A DNA stretch of 64,000 nucleotides from Anodontia alba (lineage: Eukaryota; Mollusca; Bivalvia; Lucinida; Lucinidae), in NCBI GenBank assembly GCA_964016985.1, contig OZ024826.1, positions 65,733,563 to 65,797,562 on the forward strand, read 5' to 3'. Both the position numbers and the translations under genes were made by a program. Below, piece by piece: positions 21,471 to 33,166 of this stretch. Position 1 is the first letter of the stretch. Each line of letters starts with the position of its first letter. Under the pieces are notes generated by a model. That model saw only the letters and a program-made list of their open reading frames with translations, was not told where the DNA came from and did not search any database.

Positions 21471-22202
21471 TGGCGGCTCATATATGTAGTGTTACCGCTA
21501 GGACCAATGTGATGAGGCCATTTTTGCGCCATAACCATTGTTAAAGGGTCGTCACCTATTTTAAGGGATTCTATTGCCTTAAATATTAGCAACACGACTT
21601 ATTATTGAGGGTCATCAAAGCCCCTTGTGCCATTCATGCTTTTAGGTGGAGAAAAAGCCCCTTGTCCTCCTTTAGATACAACAATGTATATTGGCACGGC
21701 GGATATCCTGATGACATGAGTGGATCATTTTAACAAATGTTTGTTCCCCAAATGCCTCAAATTGGATTTGGGTTGACCCAAAGGTTTCTGAGATGTTCGA
21801 AGAGTGCGGACGATGGAACCTGCTTATACTGTAAATTCACATATAGGCTAAAGACTTCAGGATACAAATCAAAAGGGATTGGTTCACGAATGACAAAATT
21901 CTGCCCTATTTAATGTATCGATAAAAACTTTCTAAATATAAGTCAACATGGGGCATCTTCAAAAACAACAAAAATAAGTTGGAAAAAACAATTGTAATGG
22001 TTGCTATGGCAAGAACAATACACTACATGCTGTATTGTAAAATTGTTTGTCTTTAATATATTTCATGGCAGCAATCTGAGAACAATGTAATTAAAAGCAT
22101 GATAGCTTTATAGTTATTAAATATTGAAACACAAATTTATGAACAAAATCAACAGGACACAGAAATTTATGTTGCAATGGCAACAAATATGTCGAATTTA
22201 TC

Positions 22203-22250
<48 letters not shown>

Positions 22251-22596
22251 ATAGTTTTATTTAAAATATTCTGTTTACACTGCAATTCTATTTTTTTCAC
22301 CACTTTGATTGTCAAGTACTGGATGACAATTTAGAAAGAAAAACAACTTATCACTTAAGAAAAAATTGCGTTGCCATGGAAATAAAACTATTTCCTTTAT
22401 TGAAATTATATGTGGTTTTGACTGATTTTTAACTATAAAAGGTAAATGTTTATTATTTGAATGGTTTTAATGTGTTACTTATCAAGTATCTGACTGGGCG
22501 TGAAAAGCAACTTTCATATCACTTAGCTTTGTGTTTCCCTGTCAACAAAACATATACATTTATCCCATAACAAAGACGTATAAAAACACATATTTT
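21471..22596. other. Unassigned region with three X-box-like motifs and an A44 tract
   Basis: No gene found. GTTGC(T/A/C)ATGGCAA-like sites lie at 21,999-22,013 (GGTTGCTATGGCAAG), 22,171-22,184 (GTTGCAATGGCAAC) and 22,370-22,383 (GTTGCCATGGAAA). They resemble the RFX-family X-box. A run of about 44 A lies at 22,203-22,246. Confidence 0.45.
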
Positions 22597-22847
22597 AGGT
22601 AGCGCGATAGCTCAGTGGTGAGTACACTGGCCTCTAGAGCTAGCGGTACTGGGATAGACCCCAGGCTTAGGCGAGGGAATTTTCGGTGTCCGAACATGCT
22701 TTCCTTCCTATGCTGTTTTTGATTTTCCGTAATATGATTTGGATCGTACTGAAGTACTGCTTTTGCTAACAGGTTAAGCAATATCAAAATAAAGTAAGGT
22801 GAAACAAAGAAATAAAGAAAAACAACGACTAAAATGTTCATTAAATT

Positions 22848-22848
<1 letters not shown>
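22597..22848 (+). mobile_element. tRNA-derived SINE
   Basis: tRNA-like head at 22,597-22,668: A-box-like GATAGCTCAGTGGTGAG and a degenerate B-box GGGATAGACCCC. A non-coding body follows, ending in an A-rich stretch that runs directly into a (CA)n tract, as is common for SINE 3' ends. Confidence 0.72.

Positions 22849-22849
<1 letters not shown>

Positions 22850-22926
<77 letters not shown>
22850..22926. repeat. (CA)n microsatellite
   Basis: About 38 AC dinucleotides with one AT interruption near 22,893. It seeds at the 3' end of the preceding SINE. The minus-strand open frame with Val-Cys repeats is an artefact of this tract. Confidence 0.95.
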
Positions 22927-22930
<4 letters not shown>

Positions 22931-23383
22931 GGTCACCAATGACACTCAAACCCGAGTCCGTTCGTAGGAGAGGCCACTACACCTCAGAGGACAGTATTAA
23001 GAACTGACCAAAATGAAAATACTTATTGGATAGATTTTTCAATGCAGCTTGAAATAAGTGAATCACCTTCCTAGTCTTCTCCAACCCCCCCCCCCCCACC
23101 AACCCACACAGTTTTAAATAAGTACATCACCTCTCCCGTCCCCCCCCCCCCCCCAACACACACACAAAAAGAATATTCTTAATTTTGTGTACCATTACGT
23201 TTTGATTTTATGTACAGTGTTCTTTCTTTCGGTTCACAGCTTCGTTGTTTACAGACATCAGACAGTATAAGCTGCTCACCGTCTACATCAATCTGCGGCA
23301 GCGCTTGTACCCGAGATGTCACGGGGTGCACAGCTCAGCCGGGAGCCAGTGCACGTGATCTATTTTTACGTCATCTATTTATA
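22927..23383. other. Spacer with poly-C tracts and a possible minus-strand tRNA-like head
   Basis: The minus strand of 22,930-22,990 reads TGTAGTGGCCTCTCC ... GGGTTTGAGTGTC, weakly like a SINE A/B box pair. Runs of C occur at 23,085-23,098 and 23,141-23,154. No coding region is supported. Confidence 0.35.
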
Positions 23384-23608
23384 CAGTGCTCTAGATAAGG
23401 TTTTAAGCAACAGGGTATTTTGGGCTATTTTTACCCTTCCATTGCTCATTGAATTGGGTATCAGGATTTTCCTTTGGGTACCCTATTATGTTAATGGGTG
23501 CAAGAATTACTGATAATTGGGTCTTTACCCCATAGATTTAATTCTAATTGCTTTTTTCAAGATTTTAATTGGGTAAATACCCCAAAAAGCAGCTTATCTA
23601 AGGTACTG
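23384..23608. mobile_element. 225-bp hAT-like MITE
   Basis: Left end CAGTGCTCTAGATAAGG and right end CTTATCTAAGGTACTG are inverted repeats that continue inward through GGGTAttt...TACCC text. CAGTG is a typical hAT terminus. TTTATA abuts both ends, suggesting an imperfect target duplication. The internal GGGTA/TACCC density would give strong secondary structure. Confidence 0.65.
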
Positions 23609-23784
23609 GTTTATATAGGTGGAAAATTCGAGAAAGATATTCAGCTACTTTAGGGGAATTTGAAAAAAAAAAAATATTGCTTTTAAATTAAAAAATCAGA
23701 ACAAGCAAACAGAATTCCCTAAATCTCAAATCGAAATTATTAATGGTGGCAATATGCTGACGGATCAGTCTTGATCTAATCTTA

Positions 23785-23935
23785 GTGCTTTTCGTACGTT
23801 TGTTCGATTTGTGCTTGTTTGGATTTGTCGGTTTCCTCTTCCTCTTGGGGTCTGGGAAGCGCTGCGGTTTGTGATTGTTTCACTCCCTAGACTTTTCTCT
23901 TACCTTTTTTTGAAACCATGTTGTTAATCTGTACC
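23785..23935 (+). mobile_element. RT family B copy G (3' end only)
   Basis: Reverse complement of the terminal 150 bp of copies B and C (CGTACGTTTGTTCGATTTG, GGTTTCCTCTTCCTCTTGGG, CGCTGCGGTTTGTGATTG), ending CTCTTACC plus T-run. An extreme 5' truncation with no coding. Confidence 0.8.
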
Positions 23936-23989
23936 GTTATCTCGGTTAATCTTACAATCTATTTATTTAGTAATATAGATATCTCTTTG

Positions 23990-24064
23990 TACATATCTGA
24001 AGAAGGCAAAAGCGAAAAAGCCTCAGGTAAACAAATTATTTACGCCGGGCTGGAGCCCGGCGTA
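23990..24064 (+). mobile_element. PLE-end motif and GC hairpin
   Basis: CTGAAGAAGGCAAAAGCG then CCTCAGGTAAACAAATTATT repeats the PLE leader motif at 13,785. It is followed at once by a GC-rich hairpin TACGCCGGGCT-GG-AGCCCGGCGTA (24,041-24,064; 11 bp arms, 2-base loop). The hairpin may be the edge of a second, unrelated element beginning here. Confidence 0.5.
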
Positions 24065-24876
24065 TCTATTTGAGGTTGTTTTTGTAAAATGTGTATGCAT
24101 TCGGAGAACATCGGTTTTCTTCCAGTTTTATGGGGTTCTTAGTGGGGTTATATATAACTATTCACCCCCCCCCCCCCCCAGTTTTTTTTATTATTCAAAG
24201 TCACACTTTTGCAGCAGAGAACTGTGCTGTATAGTGAAATAAAAAATGGAAAGTACTGTGTAGAATGAATGTAGCAATGTGGGGGGTTTTGCTCATTTAA
24301 AAGAGAAATGAGCAGTTTTCCCTAAAATGAGCATGTTGCTGTCAATATTCGTACACGTTTGATTTTTTTCATTTCGTTTTTTTTTCGTTGTACTACGAAG
24401 AAGAAGAAACAAAAGATATTTTTCTTTGTTTACGATTGGAAATATGCATTCTCAAATCGAACGGATTATAAGCTGGTTTAATAATACAGTTTAATTTGAT
24501 ATTCAAGCATGGAAAGATTTGGGCCGAAAGAAAACGTTATGAGTGGAGAAAAGAACGAAACAGATGATTTCGGATATAGTATGTTCGGCCTAGGCTATGG
24601 ATGGCGACATGTAATTATGTATGCGGGCTAGAAAACATAAGATCATAGTTGATTTTTTTTACATAGCTCTGATAACGTCCATAATGTTTTTATCGTTGAG
24701 TATTGCGATAATTTATATAATTACAACCTTTCATAAATTATAACATTTTTTCACTATACTACGATCTATAGGGAGCTAATTAATGCATGACAGATTAGTT
24801 TCCCGGTGTATTGATGCTTTGCATCAATGTTTTCTTTTTTGCACTGTTTGAGGGGATATGCATACAGTGTGGGGAA
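24065..24876. other. Unassigned region
   Basis: Contains a C15 run near 24,165 and no recognisable coding. The frame at 24,827-25,054 crosses into the inverted repeat that follows and is not shared with the other arm as an intact frame. Confidence 0.4.
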
Positions 24877-25905
24877 TCCACGTGACCAAATGACTAGGTA
24901 CACGGAGTTTGTTACTATTTTTAGCTCCGCATCAGGTAGGATTTTTTTAGAATATCTCGATTTAAACCAAATGGAATTTGTTCAAATAAGTTGCAGAGAA
25001 CGCGGAAAATCAGGCTCTTTCTGGTGGTGTAAGCGTTATTCTACAATCTGGTAAGATTCTTGAGAACATTCGGAGAATGTTTTTTTTTGCTGTCAGTCTG
25101 GGCTAACGGGACACTGTACACGAATTTAAACGAGAATCGTTTATAACACCTATATGACAGGGTTTGAAGTGATTTCCTTACTGGAAACATGTCAGAAACA
25201 TTTTCCGTAAAGTTTATGTTAATATTTTCGTTTATAAATGCCCCATTTTAATGTTCGCAGTCTTTCTGAGAAATGATCATGTGCACTAAATCGAATGCGA
25301 CATCATGCTAAGGAATAGAAAATGATACTGAACACGAAATATATTTATATCTTCATACAAGTATGATCAGAACCGAGTGCGTTTTAGAATTGTATACTAT
25401 CCTTTCAGACAATTTTACTTAGGTCAACTGAGGGAGAATACTATTTAGCACATATTGGAATAGAAAATTGTCATTTGCAATTCACTGTGTTCTAATACTA
25501 TAACTGAACGGAAAGCGACCCCTCCCTTTCTGTCTAAAACAAAATCACAATTGCGACAACGAAAATGAGAGACAAAAACTCAAAACATAACCAGTTGAAA
25601 AATCTTTGCTTGTTCGACACATCAATACCTACTTATTTGCCATCTTACTTTCTTTTCAAATATAAACTTATTTAACTTAATCTTCAGGATGAGTTCAAAA
25701 GAGAGGGCTGGTGTGTGCCGCAACAAGGCGTATGGCAGTATGCAGGGCTGTATGCCTATGAAGATACCTACTGAGGTACAGCGATGCACATATGCTGCGG
25801 AAAAAACATTTTTCAGCAGAGCCAATTTTCTGAGAGACAGGTGTAATCTTAGCATTGTCATGTTGTAAGTATTTCATTTTGTGTAATGAAGAACAAAACT
25901 AGGCA
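24877..25905 (+). repeat. Left arm of a 1.05-kb inverted repeat
   Basis: Reverse-complement match to 27,215-28,305. Strong blocks include GGGGAATCCAC(G/C)TGACC, ACTAGGTACACGGAGTTTG, TTCAAACCCTGTCA (other arm), GACAACGAAAATGAGAGAC and CAGAAAATTGGCTCTGCTG. No transposase found. Small minus-strand frames sharing LRKLALLK between arms reflect the repeat. Confidence 0.85.
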
Positions 25906-26554
25906 TGATGATATTTGGATTTGTTCGTTTGTAATGTGGTTAGACGGCCCTTCAACACACGGCCCTTCAACAAACTTTAGGTCATTTTAGGAGCGGTCAG
26001 TTAACATTATCACACTTTTCGTGGACAGGATTACTAAGCGGTTTATCAATGTTTAGTGAACATTCTTCCGCCACTAAATGACAACTACCTTTCTTGATTC
26101 AGCGGAAAATATTTTTTTATGACCAAATCTGCATGAAAGAATGTGCCGTGCGCTAAGATCTTACCGGCGACTGTTTGTATCCAAGGCAAATGCGGATCCA
26201 CCCTGCTGCCGTTCCCGGTGTGATATTTGGAAATAACTGGTTCGATTATGGTAGTCATTAAAATTTGTACTACAGAACAGACTTCTGTATTTCTAAAGTA
26301 CTGTCAAACTAATAAAGTGAATAGCGACCAGCTTCAAAAAGCTAAAGTGTGTTTGAAATTATTATTTACGTTTCATAATCAAATGACAATCATGCAACAA
26401 GGAAGTCAGAACATCAGTATTCTATGGAAATTCCATTTTTTGTTATTTCATTTATACAGATAAACAATGAAACACGTTCTACATTATGACCTTGGGATAC
26501 CCTTTATATTGTAATAAGGTCCCTTGGCGCACAAAATAAATATATGCATCTCTG
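25906..26554. other. Inverted-repeat spacer, left part
   Basis: No match to a known element. A forward frame at 26,227-26,463 has no recognisable domain. Confidence 0.4.
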
Positions 26555-27085
26555 CATCGATTGTCTCGAGTATTTGTATTAACCGTTATAAAAGAATTAG
26601 ATATAGCCGGGGTATTATGTGGCAGACTGCATGCCTAGTTATCAACCCAATCATTGTTGATGGCTATGCTTCACTATTTAATTGCACGACGTCGGTTCGG
26701 GCCTCAGACTCAATGACGGCCTCTTCGTAAAACTTTAACCAGTGGGTCTTTGGCTTGGCCCGCCGTGGTTCAACTATTGGTTTTAATTTACTCTGGCAAA
26801 AAGAATTAGCCATGAGTACTCGTCTTTGTTTATCATAGTGATTAATTTGATTTTTATGTTTTCGCTTTGATGAATTGACTGAGTTGGGAGCCTTTATGCG
26901 AACCGAATTTTTATGAATTTCTGTATTAAGAATTGCATCGGGACCCAGGGTGAAGTTAAAGTGCTTTTAACCCTCCCCCACCCCACCTCCTCCCGGTAGT
27001 TTATTCTACTGACCGTTCTTAGGCGGTGGTCCTGGTGTTGTTCTTACGCCTTGTAGCTATTTGTAGCTTTGTGGTTCCCTCATTG
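26555..27085 (+). pseudogene. RT family B copy F
   Basis: Plus-strand C-terminal coding with MWQTACLVINPIIVDGYASL and SDSMTASS (frame 26,524-26,730), then 3' UTR to about 27,085 homologous to copy C reversed. It is 5'-truncated. It sits almost exactly at the symmetry centre of the inverted repeat. Confidence 0.85.
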
Positions 27086-27214
27086 CTTGAGGACAAAACA
27101 CAGAAAAAGTAAAGACAAATGGTTTCTGATAAGATGTGGTCGATCAGAACAAAATATCTTCATTCACAATAAAACGAAAAGCAAAAAACTTCTTTCCAGG
27201 TGATGTCGAAAGGA

Positions 27215-27416
27215 CAGTAGTATTGTTCTTCATACCACATAATGTAATACGCCAATACTTTGATTGTACCTGTATCTCAGAAAATTGGCTCTGCTGAAAA
27301 AAAGTTCAAATCAAACAGCAAGTTTGCGGCGCTGTACCTCAATGGGTATCTATTATCTTCATAGGCATGCAGCCCTGACACACTTGCACCTTGCCGCCAA
27401 AGCGACACACACCAGA

Positions 27417-27449
<33 letters not shown>

Positions 27450-28305
27450 CTCATCCTGAAATCGAAGCTAGAGAAAAATGACTTGGTATATATTATGAAA
27501 GAAATTAAGATGGCAAATAAGTATGTCACCGTAGGTATTGGTGGGTCGAACAAGCAAATATTTTTCAAGTGTTTTTGTTTCCAGTGAACGTCTCTCATTT
27601 TCGTTGTCGCAATTTGTGATTTTGCAATTGTTTTAGACAGAAACGGCGGGGTCGCTTTCCGATCAGTTATACCAGAAGAACTGTGAATAGAAAATGACAA
27701 CTTACTATTCCAATATATGCTAAATGGTATTCTCCCTCAGTCTAGTTGACTTAACTAAAATTTTCTGAAAGGATGGTGTAAATCTCTAAAACACGCTCGT
27801 GTCTGATCATATCTGTATAATCAATATATTTTGTGTACAGTATCATTTTCTGTTTGTGGGCATAGTTAGTCATATTCGATATCGTGTACATGGTCATTTG
27901 AAGGAAAGACTGCAAACATTAAAATGAGGCATTTATAAACCAAAACATTAACAGACATGTTTTGGAAAATGTCTTTTGACATGTTCCCAGCAAGGAAATC
28001 ACTTCAAACCCTGTCAAAAGGTGTTAGAAACGATGTCCGTCAAAATTCGTGTACATTGTCCCGGTAGCCCAGAAAGACAGCAAAAACATTTTTCGAATGT
28101 TCTCAAGAATTAGACCAGATCGCAGAATAGCGCTTAAATCACCAGAAAGAGCTTGATTTTTCGCGTACTCTGCGCTTTATTTGAACAAATTATATTTGGT
28201 ATGAATTGGTATGAACAGAGATATTCTAAAAAATCCTACCTCATGCGGAGCTAAAATAGTAACAAACTCCGTGTACCTAGTCATTTGGTCAGGTGGATTC
28301 CCCAA
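27215..28305 (-). repeat. Right arm of the 1.05-kb inverted repeat
   Basis: Pairs with 24,877-25,905. It differs by a T27 tract at 27,420-27,446, where the other arm has only a short A-rich stretch, and by several small indels. The outer end is at GGTGGATTCCCCAAACTG. Confidence 0.85.
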
Positions 28306-28844
28306 ACTGATATATATTTTCTCAAAAATGAAAATGAAATTTTGAAGAGGCGGTGTTAACTAACATCCCACATCTCCGCCGAGCACACATCAACTGCCAT
28401 AACCTGCGGCTTATAGCAGTCGCAGACACCAGGCAAAAATCGCTCTCGCAGCAATGCCCCGTCAAACGATGTAACAGAATAAGGTTCCGTCTTTTATCGA
28501 TACAAATTATATTAGGTCGATACTTTAATTTTGTTTCTCTCGGCAAATTGAAATAACCTGTCAAAATATTCACACTTGTGCACACTTGTGGCAGTCCTGA
28601 ATAGAAACACCGCTAATGAAACGCCCTTAGAGGAAAGCCACGTTCGAAATTTCTGTCAATGTATTGAACAAGTTTAATTACACAACGCGCATGATGGGCC
28701 ATATAAAATACTCGAATCTATGAATTAGTATTCAGACACTATGCGTATGAGATTGACTATCCAGCTTGAATTTGTTGTCTTCTCTCTTATTACATAAAGC
28801 CCAAGATCGAAAAGTGTACCTTCCAACATGTGCACCTAGCGACT
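28306..28844. other. Unassigned region
   Basis: Two overlapping short frames on opposite strands (28,322-28,585 and 28,353-28,556) have no recognisable domain. No repeat identified. Confidence 0.4.
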
Positions 28845-28966
28845 CTGATCAGCCTGTGCATCTAAAAAGTATTCACTGGGCGGTATTTGAATAGGGAGTA
28901 ATCTAAGGCTTCTTCAGACGAACAGGGAACACTCGGACCAGACTGTGCGGACAGTTTGATCTGAGA
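28845..28966. mobile_element. Possible MITE related to the 20.7-kb copy
   Basis: CTGATCAGCCTGTGC at the left and GACAGTTTGATCTGAG at the right are imperfect inverted repeats resembling the CAGATCAAC / GATCAG termini at 20,720-20,849. Divergent and without a visible target duplication. Confidence 0.5.
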
Positions 28967-29033
28967 TTTCTTTGCTCGTACATGTCCGTTGGTACATCAT
29001 ATGAAATTACAGCTCATGTATTCCTAACGTTAA

Positions 29034-29600
29034 GGGAGAATAGATACATGTTCCAGGAGGCAACTCTATCAGAGTTGTTTGTGCCTCCCTTCTCAAAAGG
29101 TCTACTCTAACAGAAAAGAATTTACTCTCCACTGGAGAAAATTATTTCTTTTTTAGAGTAGACTAGACTTCTTTTAAGACGAGGCATGGTGAGCAGGAAA
29201 GCAAAAAGGAACTCATAAAAAAATCTCCCTTGTAGAAGATGACAGAAATAGTACTTACTGGACACAGTCTCCTTAAGGAAGAAAACTGACAAACATATCT
29301 ACACCGAACAGAACAGTGTGATAATGTACAGGAAGTGTTTCTCCGAGTTTTAAAGATAATGGATACACTTTCAGCGGAGGCAATCCTGTCAAACTGTTTT
29401 CCTTCCCTTATGTAAAGGGGTCTACTCTGTAAAGAAAGAATTTGCTCCCAGCTGAAGTGGAGTCTTCTTTTCAGAGGAGGCCTCGTGTACAGGAAAGCAA
29501 ACAGGAAGTCACAAAAATTATCTCCCTTGTCAAAAATGTAGACATTCTACCAAGTATATCAAGTCCCCTTAAATCACTCTTACAGTTTAATCATATACTC
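29034..29600. repeat. R315 repeat, two direct copies
   Basis: Two copies offset by about 320 bp share 'ggtctactct', 'agaatttgctcc', 'caggaaagcaaa' and 'atctcccttgt'. Related copies lie at 38,590-38,770 and 38,990-39,130. The first copy contains the small hairpin GGAGGCA-ACTCT / AGAGT-TGCCTCC (29,058-29,093 region). No coding. Confidence 0.6.
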
Positions 29601-31025
29601 AAAACCGAAAGTAACTTGTCACATTTTATTAATGAATAGTTTTGTTTCTACTTCGATTTGGTTGTAATAAATGAGTTCAACTGTTTCCACAGTTAGTCCC
29701 AACAGAATTCAAGAGAGATCATTCGTGTAAGTGATTCCTGTCTAGAGTTACCTGCATTTTCATCAAAAACAGCATTTTTCAAATTTTCTTTCAACAGCAA
29801 AAGCAGAACATGATTTTCAACAAAAAATCTGAAAGTCCATTGTTTATCGATAAAATTCATGCAAAACATGTTTTCAGTTCTACCTGACTAAATTAATGGC
29901 AATTACTCAAAGTTGCTTCACACTGAAATTATCTCCCTTGCATAAAAAGCAATAGTAAACTTTCGTTGCTCGTAAAAGGCATATCTCCGATATTATTTAG
30001 AAATTTTAAACGGCGATTCTTTTGAACCTCTTTAGAGAGTGTATGACCAGAAAAAGATGCAAAAGTTCGTATCATGTCAACAGAAATATGGACGACAATT
30101 TCCTATAGGCTTTCCATTACAAACATTGTTAAGTTTGATCAAACGGCCTTCTTGATAAAAATCGACGCGTTCTGAAGTTGCACAATTGATGGTGCAGACT
30201 TTTTGTGAATTTAAGAACAATTTTCAATATACATCTAAGCGAATAAAGCAATTTCGCCAGAAATAAATCAGTATTTAAGGTACAGTGACCTTCCGAAAGT
30301 AAATTAATATCGTGACTTTTGATTTTTATCCCTTTTGTTTTGAGAAAGACCCTTTGATAATCTATTTGATAGAAAGGGCTCAACAAATGTGTATCATATG
30401 CACAAATGATTGTTCCTTAACATCACTTAAACAATTTTTTAAATTTCAACCAGCAAAAGTCAGTAAAGCGTATAAAAATATATGCTGTAAAGTTACTTTT
30501 GGCTTTAAGTATATTTTAATTGCCAAATCATCATAAAGCAAATGAGTTTGACCGCAAGTTCTCACAACATTAGATAAGGTCCTCCCTAAATCAAAATATA
30601 ACATACAAAGTTGATGGCAATGAGTAAATCTTATTATGTACACACTAGAATCCCGACTGTCCAGATCCTAGAACAAAAAGAGAGAAAAGGAGATAAAATT
30701 GTATAGGATCAGACAGTATCTGGAGAGTCCTAGTTCGCGTGTTTTGATATAAACAAAATTAATTTATAATCAACAAAACATTGAGTGATCGCAAGCAGAG
30801 CTAAGAACAAATGGAGAAGGTATAGAAAGAAAAAAGTAAACAGAAAAGAAAGAAAGAAAAAGCACGTTAAAAAGAAAATTAGTTCTATAGGAATCTAGTA
30901 TTCAGAACGGAAATGAAGCTAGAAGGATGAGTAGTGAGTGGGGATACTGCAAACGTCAAGCTAGTAACCTGTTCCTATTTTCCTTATTCCCTATTTGAAT
31001 AGGCACTGCATACAAAGTAAATACT
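29601..31025. other. Unassigned AT-rich region
   Basis: Short frames on both strands without recognisable domains. TTATCTCCCTTG occurs at about 29,931, a word also found in the R315 repeats. Confidence 0.4.
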
Positions 31026-31119
31026 GATATAATCAGATCCACATCAATATCTCAACATCAAAGGGATAGACAGACAAACTTACATTAACTTACATAATTG
31101 TTAAAAGAAAAACATTTGT
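31026..31119 (-). mobile_element. RT family B-related copy D, distal 3' segment
   Basis: GATATAATCAGATCCAC and CAACATCAAAGG match 40,318-40,365 (copy E). Interrupted after ACATTTGT by array element PE3; continues at 32,534. Confidence 0.65.
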
Positions 31120-32533
31120 GACCAGCGCTATCAGAGGAGAAATACCCATAGTTTTGAAATATTTTGAATTCATGCTTACCAGATAATATCACTGTAGGAC
31201 AATATGGTAACATGGCAATGTAAAACATATCAAGGGATTTAACTGCACGAGTTATGGATCCTTGCCCTATTTCGGTATTCACGATACATCAACCCACTCT
31301 CCATGTGTATACTAGGTTTCAACTTTATTACCCTTACAGTTCTTGAGAAGAGTGCGACAAAAAATTCATAAATGGAAAATTGTAAAACCTATCAAAGAAT
31401 GTAACTCCAAGAGTTATAGGCCCTTGGCCCTGATTCTGGTACACAAGATATAACAGCCCACTGCCCATGTGTGTACCAAGTTTCAACTCTATTGTTCCTG
31501 AGAAATCTATAATGAAAAATTTTCATTTATGGCAAATTGTAAATTTTTCATTTATGGCAAATTCTTGAGAAAAGTGTGACGAAAATTTTTCATTAATGGC
31601 AAATTGTAAAACCTATCAAGGGTAGTAACTCTAAGAGTTATAGGCCCTTGGTCCTGATTTTGGTATACACGGTATATCAGTCCACTGTCCATGTGTGTAC
31701 CAAGTTTCAACTTTACAGTTACTGAGAAATCTATAACGAAATTTAGCGAAAAATAAAACATCGATTTTTCATATGTGGCAAATTGTAAAACCTATCACGG
31801 GATTTAACTCCAAAAGTTATGGTCCCTTGGCGCTGATGTCGGTACACACAATGCATCAATCCACTGTCCATGTGTATACCAGGTTTCATTTTTGTAACCC
31901 TGATAGTTCTTGAGAAAAGTGTGATGAAAATTTTTCATTAATGGCAAATTGTAAAACCTATCAAGGTATGTGACTCCAAGAGTTACATGCCCTTGGCCCT
32001 GATTCTGGTATACATAATAATCAGACCATTGTCCATGTGTGTACCAAGTTTCAACTTTATAGCTTTTGTAGTTTCTGAGAAATCTGTAACGAATATTCTT
32101 CATTAATGGTAAATTGTAAATCCCATCACGGCATATAACTCCATGAGTTATGGGCCCTTTGCCCTGATTACGGTACACAAGATACATCAGCCCATTGTCT
32201 ATGTGTGTACGAAGTTTCAACTTTACAGTTTTCATAGTTCATGAGAAATCTATAACGAAAACATTTCATTTATGGTAAATTGTAAAACATATCAAGGGAT
32301 GTAACTCCAAGAGTAATAGATCCTTGCCCCTGATTCCGGTATACATGGTTCATCAACCAACTGGGTGGGTACCAAGTTTAAACTTTGTAACCCTTACAGT
32401 ACTTGAGAAAAGAGCGACGAAAATTTATCTGATAACTTGACGGAAAGAAGGAATGACGGACGGAATGACGGAAGGAATGACGGAAGGACAAGGCAAATCC
32501 AGTATAGCCCCACTTTTTCAAAGCGGGCTATAA
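31120..32533 (+). mobile_element. Array element PE3 (family Y), inserted in RT copy D
   Basis: Seven monomers of about 170 bp, marked by CCATGTGTGTACCAAGTTTC-like text at about 31,290, 31,458, 31,682, 31,858, 32,025, 32,195 and 32,350. They are followed by GACGGAAGGAATGACGG microsatellite (32,439-32,490) and a 3' hairpin ATAGCCC / GGGCTAT (32,504-32,510 and 32,525-32,531). The 5' terminus is not recognisable. The minus-strand frames here are array artefacts. Confidence 0.75.
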
Positions 32534-33105
32534 TAAAACACTACATAACATTTAACAAAAAGTAACGCAATCAAAGTACCGCTTTGGAACGGTTAGTAAC
32601 ATATTAATGGGTGGTGGTGGTGGTGGGTTAAGATAGCTTTACGGGATCCCAGCCCTCGCCCTAAGCTTCCATTATGGTAAAAACACATATTTGTTCAGTC
32701 CGCGTGGAGGTCTTCAACTCATCCATGAATCATTACGGGCAGCGAATAAATCACAGATAAGGCCTATAATACAGCAAAGTTGAGGTCAACAGAAACAACG
32801 TGTTAAGACCACTGGAGTGTCAAACAACACCACTTGAATACTGGAGCAAAAGAAAAACCAGTTGAACTCCGGTGAACAGAGAAATAGACATAAAATGTTC
32901 CAGCCCAGACCATCTAAATTAATAGATATTTAAGTCGGGGGCCATCACAGAGTCTGAATCCCGACCCACTGGAGTGCAATAGACCAATTTCAAAATCGCG
33001 AGTTTTACCGCTCTCGCTAATCCACGCATAATCTCGTTAATACAGAACGAGGCTTGCGGTGTATCACAGATAAAATGACGGATCGCCAGACCGTGAGTAC
33101 ACAAT
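32534..33105 (-). pseudogene. RT family B-related copy D, C-terminus and proximal 3' UTR
   Basis: A minus frame at 32,919-33,104 ends VGRDSDSVMAPDLNIY, where copies A-C end RASDSMTASS. Upstream residues are diverged. UTR text 'ccgctttggaacggtta' and 'gctttacggga' parallels copy C ('ccgccttagaacggtc') and copy E. It appears to be an older relative of the family. Confidence 0.65.
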
Positions 33106-33166
33106 AGAAGATTTGTGGAAATTTCCGTATAATAAGCAGTCCCATTTCTTCTTCATGACTCCTCTA

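Noticed and set aside
22560..22949. Cys/Val-rich minus frame
   Set aside because: Translation of the (CA)n tract plus a SINE.
31804..32235. 143-codon minus frame with internally repeated 'THGQW' blocks as a repeat protein
   Set aside because: The repeats equal the 170-bp monomers of PE3; frame continuity is not kept along the array.
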